DNA of 64,000 nt from positions 3,224,001-3,288,000 of the forward strand of contig NC_089435.1 of NCBI RefSeq assembly GCF_026210795.1. The letters run 5' to 3'. The DNA comes from Rhizophagus irregularis (Eukaryota; Glomeromycota; Glomeromycetes; Glomerales; Glomeraceae). This document shows positions 9,801 through 21,600 of this stretch, in pieces. The translations under genes and the position numbers were made by a program. Position 1 is the stretch's first letter; the number at the start of each line of letters is the position of its first letter. The notes below the pieces were generated by a model, which saw nothing but the letters and a program-made list of their open reading frames with translations, was not told the origin of the DNA and ran no database searches.

Positions 9801-12519
9801 CTGATGGCTGCAGACACTTATGTATGTTGTTTAATTAATTACAAGTAATGTTGATGATGAAATGGTACCCGCCCAATTCATTACTATGTTCTTATAGTAA
9901 TCAATACACACGTCTAATAAACATTGTAAAAAGTACTAAATATTCCACTTTTGGAACCTGACATCTCACTAGGTAAAATTTTTATGAATTACCTTATGAA
10001 AGTTTAAAATTCCTATTTATACCTTTTAAAAGTTTTATTGTCAATTTATTATAGTACGTACATATAATTTATAAGTATGGTTTCATGTATTTTTACAAAA
10101 ATAACATCGAAAAATGCTTGTAAAAATTATTTTTTGGACTTTTAGTATTTCAAATTTTTGCTCCACGATATTCATATCGAAAATCACGTGATCACACTCC
10201 TCCCTTAAACTGAGAACTAATTCTAAAGTAAAAATAAAAATAAATAAATTATTTTGACTAATTAAAAATTTTCATTTTTAATAAAATAGAATGTAATTAG
10301 TGTACTATTACAGAAAAAGATTGCTAAAAATTTAATAAAGTGGATTTTTAGGTTTACAAATTAAGATATTCTAATTCAATGCTTTAAATAATTCGTGATA
10401 ATATGAAATTATTATATTTAATATATTAGAAAAAAAAAATGTAAATTTTCCTTTGTATTAGTTCTGCATCTATTACAAATAAATTGATAACGTATTACCA
10501 AGTTAATAATAAAAAAAAAAATCAAGATTTTAAAAACCGAAAAACTTTTTTATTTCGGTGATGCGATTTGTTGCAGCCGATCACACATCTTGAGCGGGGT
10601 CGGAAAAGACCGAAAAAAACATATATATAATAAAAAAAAACTAGTTAGTATTATAAGAAAAAAAAAATCTTCACGGATTGGCCATTGGTCGCAGATATCA
10701 CTCATTTCCATGTTACTTTAGAACGTAACAATTAATATTTTTATAAATTATTGATTTTAAAGTATTTTGCAATAATTAATTTTTTTGATGTAAAAATTAA
10801 TATATTTTATTAATATGTCGCAAATATTTTATTAACATGTACCGTAAATACTTCGCAAAAATTAACGTAAAGATTAATATTTTTATTAACATTTAAAAAA
10901 GTTTTTATTCCGAGTTTATTAATTAATGTAATTTTTTATACTTAATTTCTTTTATTTTGATTATAATTTAATAAATTGTATTCTATGAAGATATTAAATA
11001 CCAACTTAATAAGTGCCAGAATTTTGAATTTTCGAGATTACAATTTGAGGTTTATATTATAACGGGATTTTGAAAGTCGGGATTTCGTAGTAAATAGATC
11101 CAGCAAAATGGGACTTTCGTTATACTATATACTATTATGAAATAAACGTACACAATCACAATTCAATAAGATAACACGGGATCATTCAAAATTCCCGTCA
11201 TAATACAAACCTCACGTTCACAACCCTGACAATCATAATCCCGAAAATTCAAAAAATCCCGAAATATTAATTTAAATGTTTTGCAAGAATTAATGTTTTT
11301 TATTAAAGAACTAAGTAACAATTAAAATACGTTTTTAATATCTGAAGGTTTTTAAATCAAATTTTAAAGTATCAAAGATAATGAGTGTAAGATTTTAATT
11401 TTTCAGGATTACAATTTGTCAGGATTGTGAAATGTCGTGGAATTTTAATTTTCAGTATTAAAATTTGTCAAGATTGTGAAATGTCGAATTTGTATTATCA
11501 TGAGATTTTGATTGTCAGTGTCGTTGTAATTACTTAATTAGAATTCTTTTAAATTTTTGTAATTTTAACATATGATTTTCATAAATTGAATTTTCTTTTT
11601 ACGTAGATCTTGGACACATTTAACTAATATGATAGCTCTACAATGGTTAATTCTTAATTAGGGCCATAACAGAACTGATAATATTTTAGGGGGGCGGGGT
11701 TAAGCAAAATCTTACGTGACACAAAATTAAACACTTTTATTGGTTAATTATATCCCAGCTAATAAATGATCGGTAAAATTTTATTATTCCAATTAGCTAG
11801 GATATAACTGATTCATTCCCAGTGGTTTATAGTATATTGTGAGTATAATATAGTATATTTTATTATTGAATCTCAATTTTCACTTTCGCTTGGTTTTTTT
11901 CATTTTATAAGATTTTAAAAAAATAATTAAATTTTAAAAAGCTTCGGAACTATTATTATTAATTACATTTGAAAAATAATATTGAGATTACAAATAAATT
12001 AAAAGTAAGTTCTTATTTGGAAATGTAAATCTTTCTGAATTACTCAAATTTTCAAATCAGCCCATTATAATCAATAGTTAATTTTTACTGCAAAATTTCC
12101 TAGAAACGGATAAATACATATAAAATTTACTACCCAGCAGTAGGTATAACTACATTTGCATAATCGTGTAAATGGTGCCGATCAGGGGATAATATGTAAT
12201 TTATGTAATTTAAACACTGCCCTTAGCATTTTCCATTTAAGAATTGAATTAAAAATTATGAAACTGCACAAATTCCGCATAATCCGCATATCTCCTTTTA
12301 ACACGAGTCACGAAGTCACGAAAATACAGAAACACGTTTTTTTTTTATTATTAAAAATTTAGAAAGAAAAGCTGTATTCCCTTTGTTATTAATACGGAGA
12401 ACAAAAATTGCACTTTTTTCATACTGAAAAAAAAAAATTAGTTTGGTTAAAACACACGTTATAACCTTTAGAAAAAAAGAACTGTATATTCTTTTTTTTA
12501 AAAAAACATTTTTTTATAC
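9801..12519. other. Long non-coding AT-rich region
   Basis: No coding frame with support. It contains a CGGAAAAGACCGAAAAAA hairpin-like motif near 10,590, an imperfect inverted repeat at 11,020-11,270, GTCAGGATTGTGAAATGTC repeats at 11,400-11,490, and a short inverted repeat at 11,748-11,810 (TTATATCC...GGATATAA). Confidence 0.6.
11020..11270. repeat. Imperfect inverted repeat, GTCAGGATT family
   Basis: The left arm (GAATTTTCGAGATTACAA... ATTATAACGGGA, about 11,023-11,075) pairs with the right arm (about 11,187-11,262, GACGGGAATTTTGAA on its reverse strand). Related GTCAGGATT/ATCCTGAC strings occur at 11,400-11,500, 34,600-34,710 and 35,920-36,000, which suggests an old dispersed element. 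No clear target duplication. Confidence 0.5.
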
Positions 12520-13690
12520 GGTAAATAGCGATAATTCATATCTTGCTTTTAATAATTTGCATTTGTTATCATTACCATAATTTGTTGATGAATTATTATA
12601 ATAAGCTTTATTTTGAGAAGACAGAATTTATCATATTTTTTATACAGCAGATAAAGAGAATTAAAATTACGACTGCGCGGTAATCATTTTAATTGGAAGA
12701 ATTTTTGAATAGAAATTAGGCGAAGATCCTAATTTAGTATTAGCTCATTTGCCACGGAATTTATCTATATTTGATATCCCGATGTCGGACATTATACTTC
12801 AATGTAGTCATTTAATATCCATAATTTTTAATGGTATACGAGAAATCACGATGGATGGATTGATATTGATAGAAGTTTCTTTCACAGAAAAAGATTGTCT
12901 TAAGCAAAAGATATAAATAAGTCCACTCTCTTATACGATAATGGGTAAAATTTGAGGTCATTCATAACAATCATAATTTCATCATGAATCATAATTACAT
13001 TATTATTTTATTTTTTGTATTCTTCCTCAATGTTGAAAAAACTTACGGATGTCATCCTACCGGGTATGACTATTGTACTGATGGTATGTTAATTTTCAAA
13101 TAATTTTTAATTTATTATTTTTTCAACAACTCTACTAATAAAAAATTAATTCCTCAGCTTCTCAGATTCAAAATGTGACATTTTCACCGGGTAAGATATC
13201 AGTTACGACTAATATCATTCAAAAAGATGCAGAAGGAAATGAGCAATATACCCACGCACTCGGTCACTTTACCTTTGGTTATAGTAAAAATAACAAAAAT
13301 ATTTCTGTGCGTATTTTAAAGAAACCCGTATTTACCAATAACCAACATTGTGCTGACAAAAGTTCTGATCAAAAAAATCCATTGACATCGACCTGGGATT
13401 TTGATCAAGGATTAACACCTCCATCAGGTACATCAGTCGGGGTTTGGCTATCAACATATTGGGCTTGTAATTTATCGGATGGTACAGGATCAATACTTTG
13501 TAGCCATGAAGATATATCCTTCACAGCAACAGCGTGATGGATAATATAGTGCAGAACCTCTAAAATCAGCTCCTTGTTTATATTAAAACGATTGGCTGAT
13601 TCATTATGAAATATTTCGTGCATTTCATATCTAATTGTCATTATTTTTTAATCATATCCGATATTCAACATTGTTATACTGTGTACATGC
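12520..13690. repeat. Copy 2 of a local segmental duplication
   Basis: Counterpart of about 4150-5010. This copy retains the intact secreted-protein gene; it is longer because copy 1 has lost several segments. Confidence 0.7.
12984..13537 (+). CDS. Small secreted protein, 2 exons, 159 aa
   Basis: Exon 1 is 12,984-13,083 and exon 2 is 13,158-13,537. The 74-bp intron starts GTATGTTAAT and ends TTCCTCAG, and the total is 480 nt. The N-terminus (MNHNYIIILFFVFFLNVEKTYG) is a typical signal peptide: hydrophobic core at residues 5-16, probable cleavage after Gly22. The mature chain of about 137 aa begins CHPTGYDYC and has five Cys (23, 31 and those in QHCADK, YWACNL and SILCSH). It is Thr/Ser/Asn-rich and probably a beta-sandwich, but I recognise no family. 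Size and secretion fit a candidate effector or a cell-wall protein; that role is inferred. A decayed duplicate lies at 4400-4825. Confidence 0.75.
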
Positions 13691-14379
13691 ATTAATCACC
13701 GCACTAATCCTAATATCACATAAAATTCATTAATTAATTAAACAAATTATTTATCGTTGCTCATAAGGTCATTTATAATTGGTTGTTAACGGTACTATTT
13801 ACAGGCATGAAATTGATTAACCCATTTTACTGGCATGAAAAAATTACCTATAAAGTAAAAAAATAAATTTCTTAATAAAACGTAAATAATTAATTTATAA
13901 TTTGTTATATTTCAACTTTAAATGGATTTTGATAAATATTATTTTTTTTTTATATATTTTAAATTATTATCATTTATTTATTTATTTATTTTTCATCTTG
14001 GATTATTTAAACACTAAGGGCTAAATTCATTTCACCGTTTTAATTTCAAATTATTTTTAAGTAAAATTTGCTGCTTTTGAAAAAAAATTTTAGCTTATTT
14101 ACCTTCAAATTGTAATAATAAAATTATAATTGATCTATAAACAATATCCAATTTTTAATAGTTCCAAAAAAAAAAATAGTAATCTGGTTTCACATGATAA
14201 ATAATTATTATCTATTCGGTGAAAACCTTTTTCATTTTTTTTTTAAAACAAAAATATAAATGCTTTAATTATATATAATAAAGATCAATAATTAATAAAA
14301 AATAAAGATATTTTTGAGGTTTTGACGCGACATGGCAGAAGCTTTTATCACAAGAGTTTTGGTTTTATGGCGCCTAGTG
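13691..14379. other. AT-rich intergenic stretch with ATTT runs
   Basis: Simple ATTT repeats near 13,975-13,995 and A/T runs. No gene seen. Confidence 0.6.
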
Positions 14380-14790
14380 CTCCGCGGATAACTCGGGTCC
14401 AAATTGAATTTATATTAAATTTTTTTTTATGATCAGCAAAATTAATCGTCAAGTTACATCATTTTAATTTTGGATCTTTATCTGGATGGTATTTCGCCAA
14501 AGATTGATCGTATTGGAGTCACAAAATTTTTCGTAACCAAGTCTTTTTACCTCTAGAGTTTAAAAGAATTATTAAATGACAATATAAGTGGTCAATATTA
14601 AATGATTAAATATTTTAAAATTTTTACTTACGGACAGCTAGACAGGTGACTTTGCGGTTTTTCATCTTTATGTTCTGGTGAGAGTTCTTTCTCCTCAAAG
14701 AGATTTTTTACAAAAAGCTCACCACGTAAAGCTTTTTGTTTCCGAGTTGAGTTGTTGGTTCATCAATATCAATAGTCTCAAAAAAACTTC
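14380..14790 (-). pseudogene. Relic of exons on the minus strand
   Basis: The reverse strand of 14,634-14,785 reads ETIDIDEPTTQLGNKKL, then in a shifted frame ELFVKNLFEEKELSPEHKDE, ending at a GTAAGT donor near 14,633. A further fragment after an acceptor-like TCTAG near 14,555 reads VKRLGYEKFCDSNTINLWRN. The frame changes and lack of a start mark it as decayed. Family unknown; a transposon origin is possible. Confidence 0.3.
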
Positions 14791-14924
14791 ATCTCGTGGC
14801 TTAGTGATGGGGAAAAAAACGCGTCATCCGGGTCACCTGGGTTGATCTGGGTCAAAGCAACAGTACGACCATAACCCGACGGGTTGGCTCATGCCGTTGC
14901 GGGTTAGCGTTAAAATGATCACGA

Positions 14925-15106
14925 TTTACAGCTGTTTTCATAAGACCTGGGACAAACTAAATTTTTGAACCCGATCCGCCGATCACCGATCCGGTATTTT
15001 TAGCTGGGCACCTGATTTAAATAAATAACAACTGAACCGGCTCTGTGGGTCGGCGGTCGGGTTCAAAAATTTATTTTGTCCCAGGTCTTATGAAAACGGC
15101 TGTAAA
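14925..15106. repeat. 182-bp fold-back element
   Basis: The left arm from 14,925 (TTTACAGCTGTTTTCATAAG...) pairs with the right arm ending at 15,106 (...CTTATGAAAACGGCTGTAAA). Pairing continues through GACCTGGGACAAA and the GAACCCGA/TCGGGTTC segment, so the arms are about 75 bp around a short centre. The flanks (14,820-14,900 and 15,107-15,165) also carry CCGGGTCA/TGACCCG-type strings. GC-rich, unlike the surroundings. Probably a MITE-like element. Confidence 0.75.
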
Positions 15107-15165
15107 AATTCGGGTCAGGTCGATCACCCGGGTTTGACCCGACCTGTACAGAGCACTATACTAAA

Positions 15166-16160
15166 TATTGTATTTTATAAATTATGGGTTTAATACTATT
15201 TCTCCTTTTTTAGGTTAATCTCCTCCCCCTTTTCTTTATTAATGATTTTTGGACTTCGATGAAGTCAGGCTATGCTTTCTTGACAATAGGCAAGGCGGTT
15301 CTAATTTGGTGAGACTAAACTTTAAATGTTAGATAAACTAAAATTAGTATCTTGTATACTTTATTGTTCATGCCTATCTTGTTTATGATTGATTTTTATT
15401 ATAAAAATAAAAGAATAACATTTTTTATTTCGATAAATCATTTCATTTTTTACATTAGGGTACTATAACTTAAACAATTTAACGTTATCTTACATTCTCC
15501 AAAAATCACAATTATAATCCAATAGTCAGATAGTACCCGAGTTATATATATATCCAGGGGATCGGCACACATTTACTATTAGCTCTACAGGGCCGGCACT
15601 ATGTAATGCTGGTCGGCATTATGCAAATGGAAGTGATTTTGGCTCATCTACCAAGGACCTTATTTTTATGTATAGCTCGGGCCTCGGGGTCCTAGCCAGA
15701 TTATAATTTATATATCAACTGTCATTTACGCAAATATTAAAAGTTTTATAGGGCTCATCTATAGTTTATTTTATCGTATAGCATTAATATTTGTAATATA
15801 TAGCAGTATTTTGTAAACTAATAACCAGAAAATTACGATTCAAAGATATATACCTAAGTGGGTTAGAGCACGGTGCAAAATATTGTTTTTTCAAAAAGTA
15901 TAATTAATTTTACAAATTATCTTAATTTTTTTATCAACGAAATTTTAAAAACTAGAGATTTGCTAAGTTTTGTAAATTTAATATCACAATTATTACAAAT
16001 TAAAGGAAAAGAAATATATTCTCATTAAAAATTTAAAAGTATGAAATATAAATTTTGCGAAACTTTTTTTTAAAAAAACAACTGTTGCTTTTAGTTTAAA
16101 TACTAATCATAAAATGTTTAATGTTTAGTATTTAATGTTTTTGCGGATAAATATAATTAT
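15166..16160. other. AT-rich spacer upstream of the retrotransposon
   Basis: No gene seen. A block near 15,540-15,620 (TTTACTATTAGCTC...GGGCCGGCACTATG) resembles 47,290-47,330, so it is probably another dispersed repeat remnant. Confidence 0.55.
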
Positions 16161-16873
16161 TGTCACGGGAATTTTTTATATAGTTATTCTTATATGATTT
16201 ATTTTTTTATAGTATATTTTATTTATTTATTTATTTATTTATATTTAGTTTATTTTATTTTTATTTGATATAGTTTATTTATATAGTATAGTTTATTTTA
16301 TTTATATAGTTTATTTATACAATTTATATATATAGTTTATAGGAAATGTGGCGTATGGCTTGGTGGGAATCAATTATGGCTGTGATGGGCGATTCGTACA
16401 ATGGACGATTTGACCGGAAAACGAGTTGTACTTTGGACGATTTGAATAACGGGCGAGTTGGCCAAAGCACTAATCGTCCCAAATTTTGAATAATATTTAA
16501 GGGAAGAAATTCCGCTGAGGTTTCGGGGAAGTGATTTTTCGATTATTAACACTTAGATAGAACCTTGGGAATATTACAGAGCGCCGGCAGAGGCAGTAAT
16601 ATTAGGAAATTCTTTTGTAATTGTTAATAAAGAACCCGCCGATCACTCCAATTTTATACATTTCGTTATTGTTTTTATTGTCAATTTTATTTCCGATTGT
16701 TATACATTCAATAAATATACATTGTTTATAAATCTATTGCTAATTGTTGATAAACCCTACCCATTTCCTCACGATTTATTGCCGATTACTGCCTATTATT
16801 AGTCAAATTCTATAAATTAACCCGTATATATTTCTGTTACTGCCCTCCCGAACTACACAAATCGGTGGTAACA
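16161..16873 (+). repeat. 5' LTR
   Basis: 713 bp, begins TGTCACGGGAATT and ends GGTGGTAACA. The first third is an ATTT/TATA-rich low-complexity tract. A GC-richer middle follows (GGCGTATGGCTTGGTGGGA). AATAAA-like strings near 16,625-16,632 and 16,709-16,716 are possible polyadenylation signals. Confidence 0.95.
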
Positions 16874-16876
16874 ACT

Positions 16877-16894
16877 TGGTGCTCCTTATAAGGA
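16877..16894 (+). other. Putative primer binding site
   Basis: TGGTGCTCCTTATAAGGA lies three bases after the 5' LTR. It starts with TGG, complementary to a tRNA CCA end, so the primer tRNA should end GGAGCACCA. The tRNA identity is not determined. Confidence 0.6.
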
Positions 16895-16913
16895 TCGGCC
16901 CTTACTATTTTGT

Positions 16914-18671
16914 ATGGTCGATTACGAGATATTATTTACGCAGAACCGAATACATAACCGTTGGCATCGCCTTTATAACCGAATAGATCAAGTTACCTTT
17001 TATCATCGCGACCCATCGTGTATCCGTTGCCATCCGCCTCTACCCAATACATTACAATTTGACCATTTCTGGAACTGGTATTCCGTTAAGAATCCAGCTA
17101 TCGAATACACACGAAATACCCAACAGGCTCTGATAAACCTTGACGCCTCCCTAACTGTTGTAGAAACTTGGGAAGCCATTTACTCGATTGTTTTTAGTAT
17201 CCGGTATTCTATTGAGCCTCGACCCTACACTCAATTACGACAAGAGTTATATAACGCGTATATCCTTACCGATACTTTTCGAAAGGATCCCTTTGAAGAA
17301 TTATACCAAATTAGCGAAGCAAACGCATCAACTGACTCCGATAGTTCCACCGGAAGTTTTGATATCCCCAACAATTTTCATCCCTTACTTCACGGATTAT
17401 TAAACCAGGGACCGGCGACCCCAGGACTATTATTTACTGACGAATACTTACACATCGAAAGTCTTTTCAGGGAAGAACCAGTAGGATTATTATTTCTTGA
17501 CGAAGATTTAAACTTAAACCGATTATTCCCTGAGCCGGAACCAGTTGGGCTATTATTCGCTGACAAAGACTTACATCTTAACCAGCTATTCGAAGAACCA
17601 GAAGTACCCGGAATGGCCGCCCTTGGTGGAGGATTCAATCCTAATATCTTGTTGAACGCCCTAAATAATTTAACGAACGCTCTTGGCGCTGGAGGAAACA
17701 ATTGGGCGAATGTTAATAATGCCGTAAACGCATTAAACGCTACTCTTACCGCCAATAATAATGTGATGCATAACCGAGGAACACAAGCCGCACAAGTTCC
17801 GACCTTCTACGGAGGAAATCAAGACCCAATCGCCTGGTTAAACGAATTTAATTTAGCTTGCGCGGCCAATGGATGGAATAACGTTCGTAAACTCCAAGTC
17901 GTTCCAGCGTATTTAAAAGGAGCTGCCGCCGTATGGTATCAGACGGTAGTTGGGAATCCTATCAACGCCTGGGACGGTGCTGCCAATAATAATACGTTCG
18001 AACATGTTTTTAAACAAAGGTTTCGAACGCCTGCTTTAGTCGAATTATGGTCAACAGAACTCGATCAACGACAGCAGCAACCCAGAGAATCTGTGGATCA
18101 ATATGCGTCCTCAGTACAGGAACTATACCAACGAATTAATGATGGAGCGTTTGCTTACCCGGACAATATTCAAGCGTGGAAATTTATCTCCGGATTGCTA
18201 CCCGAACTATATGTAGCCGTTAAGCCTTTTGCTGATCAGACATTACAGGCAGCTATCGATAGAGCTCGTGCATGTGAACTCACTTTGAGGGAAGGAAAGA
18301 AGAAGCCGAGTAATTATGCAACTACCGTCCAATCAGAAACGACCGAGTTAGCAAAGATTGTCTCCACCCTCGTTACGCAAGTTGGTGAATTGACCAGGAA
18401 GGTCGAAACACAACCCAATCGATATCGACCTCCACGAAACGACGATCCTAATCCTCGAGATAATGTAAACAACCGAAATGTAACTCCTGGCAACCCTTCG
18501 GTTACTTGCTATGCTTGCGGACAGCCCGGACATATCAGTCGACGATGTCCGAATAGAGGAACAAATACCATTAATGATAAAGCGGCCATAGATCCAAATA
18601 CACTTCAGACTTTAATACAACAGTTAGCAGCGCAAAATCAGCTCGGAGCTACCAGTCAGTCTTTAAACTAG
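16914..18671 (+). CDS. gag: Gag polyprotein (585 aa)
   Basis: The structural protein of the retrotransposon particle. The ATG at 16,914 is the first in frame after the PBS. Residues about 1-165 are a family-specific N-terminus with CIRCHPP. Residues about 169-231 hold three tandem 20-22-aa repeats (PGLLFTDEYLHIESLF, PVGLLFLDEDLNLNRLF, PVGLLFADKDLHLNQLF). Residues about 295-460 match the Retrotrans_gag capsid pattern (FYGGNQDPIAWLNEF, AAAVWYQTV, FKQRFR). A CCHC zinc knuckle CYACGQPGHISRRC sits at 532-545 and binds RNA. The stop codon directly follows a slippery heptamer, so some ribosomes should shift into pol. Confidence 0.93.
   Translation: MVDYEILFTQNRIHNRWHRLYNRIDQVTFYHRDPSCIRCHPPLPNTLQFDHFWNWYSVKNPAIEYTRNTQQALINLDASLTVVETWEAIYSIVFSIRYSIEPRPYTQLRQELYNAYILTDTFRKDPFEELYQISEANASTDSDSSTGSFDIPNNFHPLLHGLLNQGPATPGLLFTDEYLHIESLFREEPVGLLFLDEDLNLNRLFPEPEPVGLLFADKDLHLNQLFEEPEVPGMAALGGGFNPNILLNALNNLTNALGAGGNNWANVNNAVNALNATLTANNNVMHNRGTQAAQVPTFYGGNQDPIAWLNEFNLACAANGWNNVRKLQVVPAYLKGAAAVWYQTVVGNPINAWDGAANNNTFEHVFKQRFRTPALVELWSTELDQRQQQPRESVDQYASSVQELYQRINDGAFAYPDNIQAWKFISGLLPELYVAVKPFADQTLQAAIDRARACELTLREGKKKPSNYATTVQSETTELAKIVSTLVTQVGELTRKVETQPNRYRPPRNDDPNPRDNVNNRNVTPGNPSVTCYACGQPGHISRRCPNRGTNTINDKAAIDPNTLQTLIQQLAAQNQLGATSQSLN
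18662..18668 (+). promoter_or_regulatory. -1 ribosomal frameshift site T TTA AAC
   Basis: In the gag frame the final codons are TCT TTA AAC TAG, giving the canonical slippery heptamer U UUA AAC immediately before the stop. The pol frame is the -1 frame. It is open from 18,581 across the gag stop, so a -1 slip yields a Gag-Pol of about 1,597 aa. A possible downstream stem pairs TGAGGG (18,685-18,690) with CCCTCA (18,716-18,721), but its 16-base spacing is longer than usual. Confidence 0.8.
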
Positions 18672-21600
18672 AAGGTGCATCCTTTGAGGGTAAAGGTGCG
18701 AAACCGGAACAAAACCCCTCATTTTGTACGTTGTTCGAAGCGTATCCTGCTGAAAGAAATCGACCGGTCACGAGGAGTCATCCTTATGCAAAGACCAAAG
18801 AAGAGAAAGAAGATCCTCCTATTATGACTGATGTTGCTGTTGAACCGACCGTAAGAATGGAAGAAATTCGACCAACAGGGAGTACCGAATCTGTGCAAGG
18901 GAATGTACAAAGAATAGTCCAACCTACCATCTCCACAGTTCAACCTACTCCAATCCGACCGAAGAAAAAAATGGTAGCCCGAAAGAGGCCACTACAAAAA
19001 CCTCAACCATCTATTGCAGCCCACATTCAACCGTATAATATTGTTGCCGATTTGCAACAGCAACGAGCGAATATTTCGTTCGGACAGTTGTTCCAGATTT
19101 CGCCTAAATTACGAAGTGACGTCGGAAAGAGTATACGAAAACCGGGTACCCGAACAACTAAGTTAGCTGCCCAATTTTCTGATCAAGATAATCCGAATGC
19201 GACGGCCTTATATTGTGACGCTAAAGTAAAAGGACAAGAGATCCCTTTGATTCTCGATAGCGGGGCAGCTGGAAGCATTGTTTCATGCCGACTATTAAAT
19301 GACCTTGGAATAGCTATCGATCGGCCTTCGACCACTTTGATGATTAACGTTAACGGAGAACGAAAACGGCCTTTAGGAGAAGTACTTAACTTTCCCATTA
19401 CTATTAAAGGAGTGACCATCCCAGTTGATGTGGTGGTCACCGATGCTATGACCTATAGTGCGATTGTTGGAAACGATTGGTTATCGAAAGTAAAAGCTAA
19501 TATTGATTATGAAACTGCCAACATGCTCATCCACTGGGAAGGAAAAGACATTGAAGTTCTGATCGAATATTTAGAAATACCAATGGAAAGACGGAGGAAA
19601 CAAGAGGAGACAAATCGAAAAGGAGAAGAAGAGGAGGAAGATATGAGTGAAGAAGAAGAGGAGACAGAGGAAGAATACGAGGAAGAAGACCTTAACGAAA
19701 AAGTATTCTGTCATTTTAAAGTAAAACAAAGGCCTTCCCCGCGCATCGAACAGAATTTTTCGCTCCAATTGACCTGCCGATTTCAAGAAGTTGTAATCGA
19801 CGGAATTTACCCCAAGGAAAATTTTGTATTAACCAAAGGAGGAGTCTATTTAGACAAGTCTTTCTATCTATGGACCTATTTCGCTCGACTAAATGAACAG
19901 TTTCAAAGAAAGCCACCCAAACGAGCGACCTGGACATATGACTGGAAAGGGCCTACTGCCCGATGTTGGTGTGGTGACCGATTAGTTTCACCAAGCGATT
20001 CCTGCTCCCGATGTTATGAAGAATTAACTAACTACATTACTGTACAACGGTTATCGCCAAGAATCGTCGCAGAAATCAGTTCCGATTTCGAGAACCGAAA
20101 TCTGGATCCTGACAATTTAGTACAAGATGCAATGCCGAGCGAAGTACAGTTAGAAGAAGTAGTTGACGTCGCTAATGAACATGATCGACAACTCTGCTTC
20201 TATTGCAAAAAGAAAGATCCTGACGAATGGAAACGCCAGAACGAGGTCCCTTTACACTTCGGACATGCCGAACTCACTCAAGAATGGGACGCCAAATTAT
20301 TTGAGTTACCAATGGGAGATTTGACGAAGGAACAGAAAACGAACCTTGTAGACCTTCTGCAACAGTACCGACATTTGTTTGCGTGGGATGCAACTCAGTT
20401 AGGTCGGACTGATCTTGTGCAACATACGATTGACGTTGGAAATGCTACTCCCATTAAAAAACGATGGTATCGAACCTCAAGAATGGAAAGAGATTTTATC
20501 GCTGGTGAAATTGACCGAATGTTGCAACAAAATTTGATTGAAAAGTCACGAGGACCCTGGGCTTTTCCGGTAGTTTTGGTTCGTAAGAAGAATGGAAAGC
20601 TTCGATTTTGTGTTGACTATCGTCCGTTAAACAAAGTGACCAAACGGGACGAATATCCTTTACCACGCATCGATGACATGTTGGATTCGCTTGGAGGATC
20701 CGCCTGGTTTACCTCGTTGGACCTGGCCAGCGGTTATTGGCAGGTAGAAATGAACCCTAAGGATAGGGAAAAGACCGCCTTCATTACCCAGTTCGGCACT
20801 TTCCAATTTACTGTAATGCCGTTTGGGCTATGTAACGCACCCGCTACTTTCCAACGTCTGATGGATGAGGTGCTTCATGACGAACTATGGAAATTCGTCG
20901 TTGTATATTTGGACGATTTGAATATCTATTCCCGAACGTTTGACGAACACCTCCAGCATTTACGAAAAATATTCGACCGGTTGAGGGATGCAGGGCTTAA
21001 ATTAAATCCCGAAAAGTGCAAGTTTGCTTCTACCGAATTAGCTTTCCTTGGACATGTTATCAGCAAGGATGGAATCCGTACTGATCCTGGAAAAATTAGT
21101 AAAGTCAAGGACTTCCCGCGACCAACGAACTTGACGCAATTACGTGGATTTTTAGGATTAGCCTCGTACTACCGACGATTTATTAAAGATTTTTCAAAAA
21201 TCGCCAATCCGCTAAATAAACTATTGAAAAAGAACGTCCCGTTTAATTGGACCAATGCGCAACAACAGGCGTTTGAATATTTGAAGAACTGTCTCATTTC
21301 TTCTCCCATTCTTACGTATCCTCAATGGAACCGACCTTTTATTCTGTTTACCGACGCGTCTACGTTTGCCTTGGGAGCTGTGTTATCGCAAAAGGACGAA
21401 GACGGTAACGAACGGGTTGTTGCGTATGCTAGTCGCTCCTTACTACCCGCTGAAAAGAACTACACCGCTACTGAACTGGAATGTTTGGCCGCTGTTTGGG
21501 CCATTGGAAAATTTCATCATTATCTGCACGGAAGCCACTTTTCGCTTATTACTGACCACTCTGCGCTTTGTCATCTATTTAATATGACGACTCCAAACGG

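Noticed and set aside
12156-12362. 68-aa open frame on the plus strand
   Set aside because: No homologue, poor codon pattern, AT-rich low-complexity end; likely chance.
16370-16552. 60-aa frame on the minus strand, present twice
   Set aside because: It sits wholly inside both LTRs and is repeated only because the LTRs are identical.
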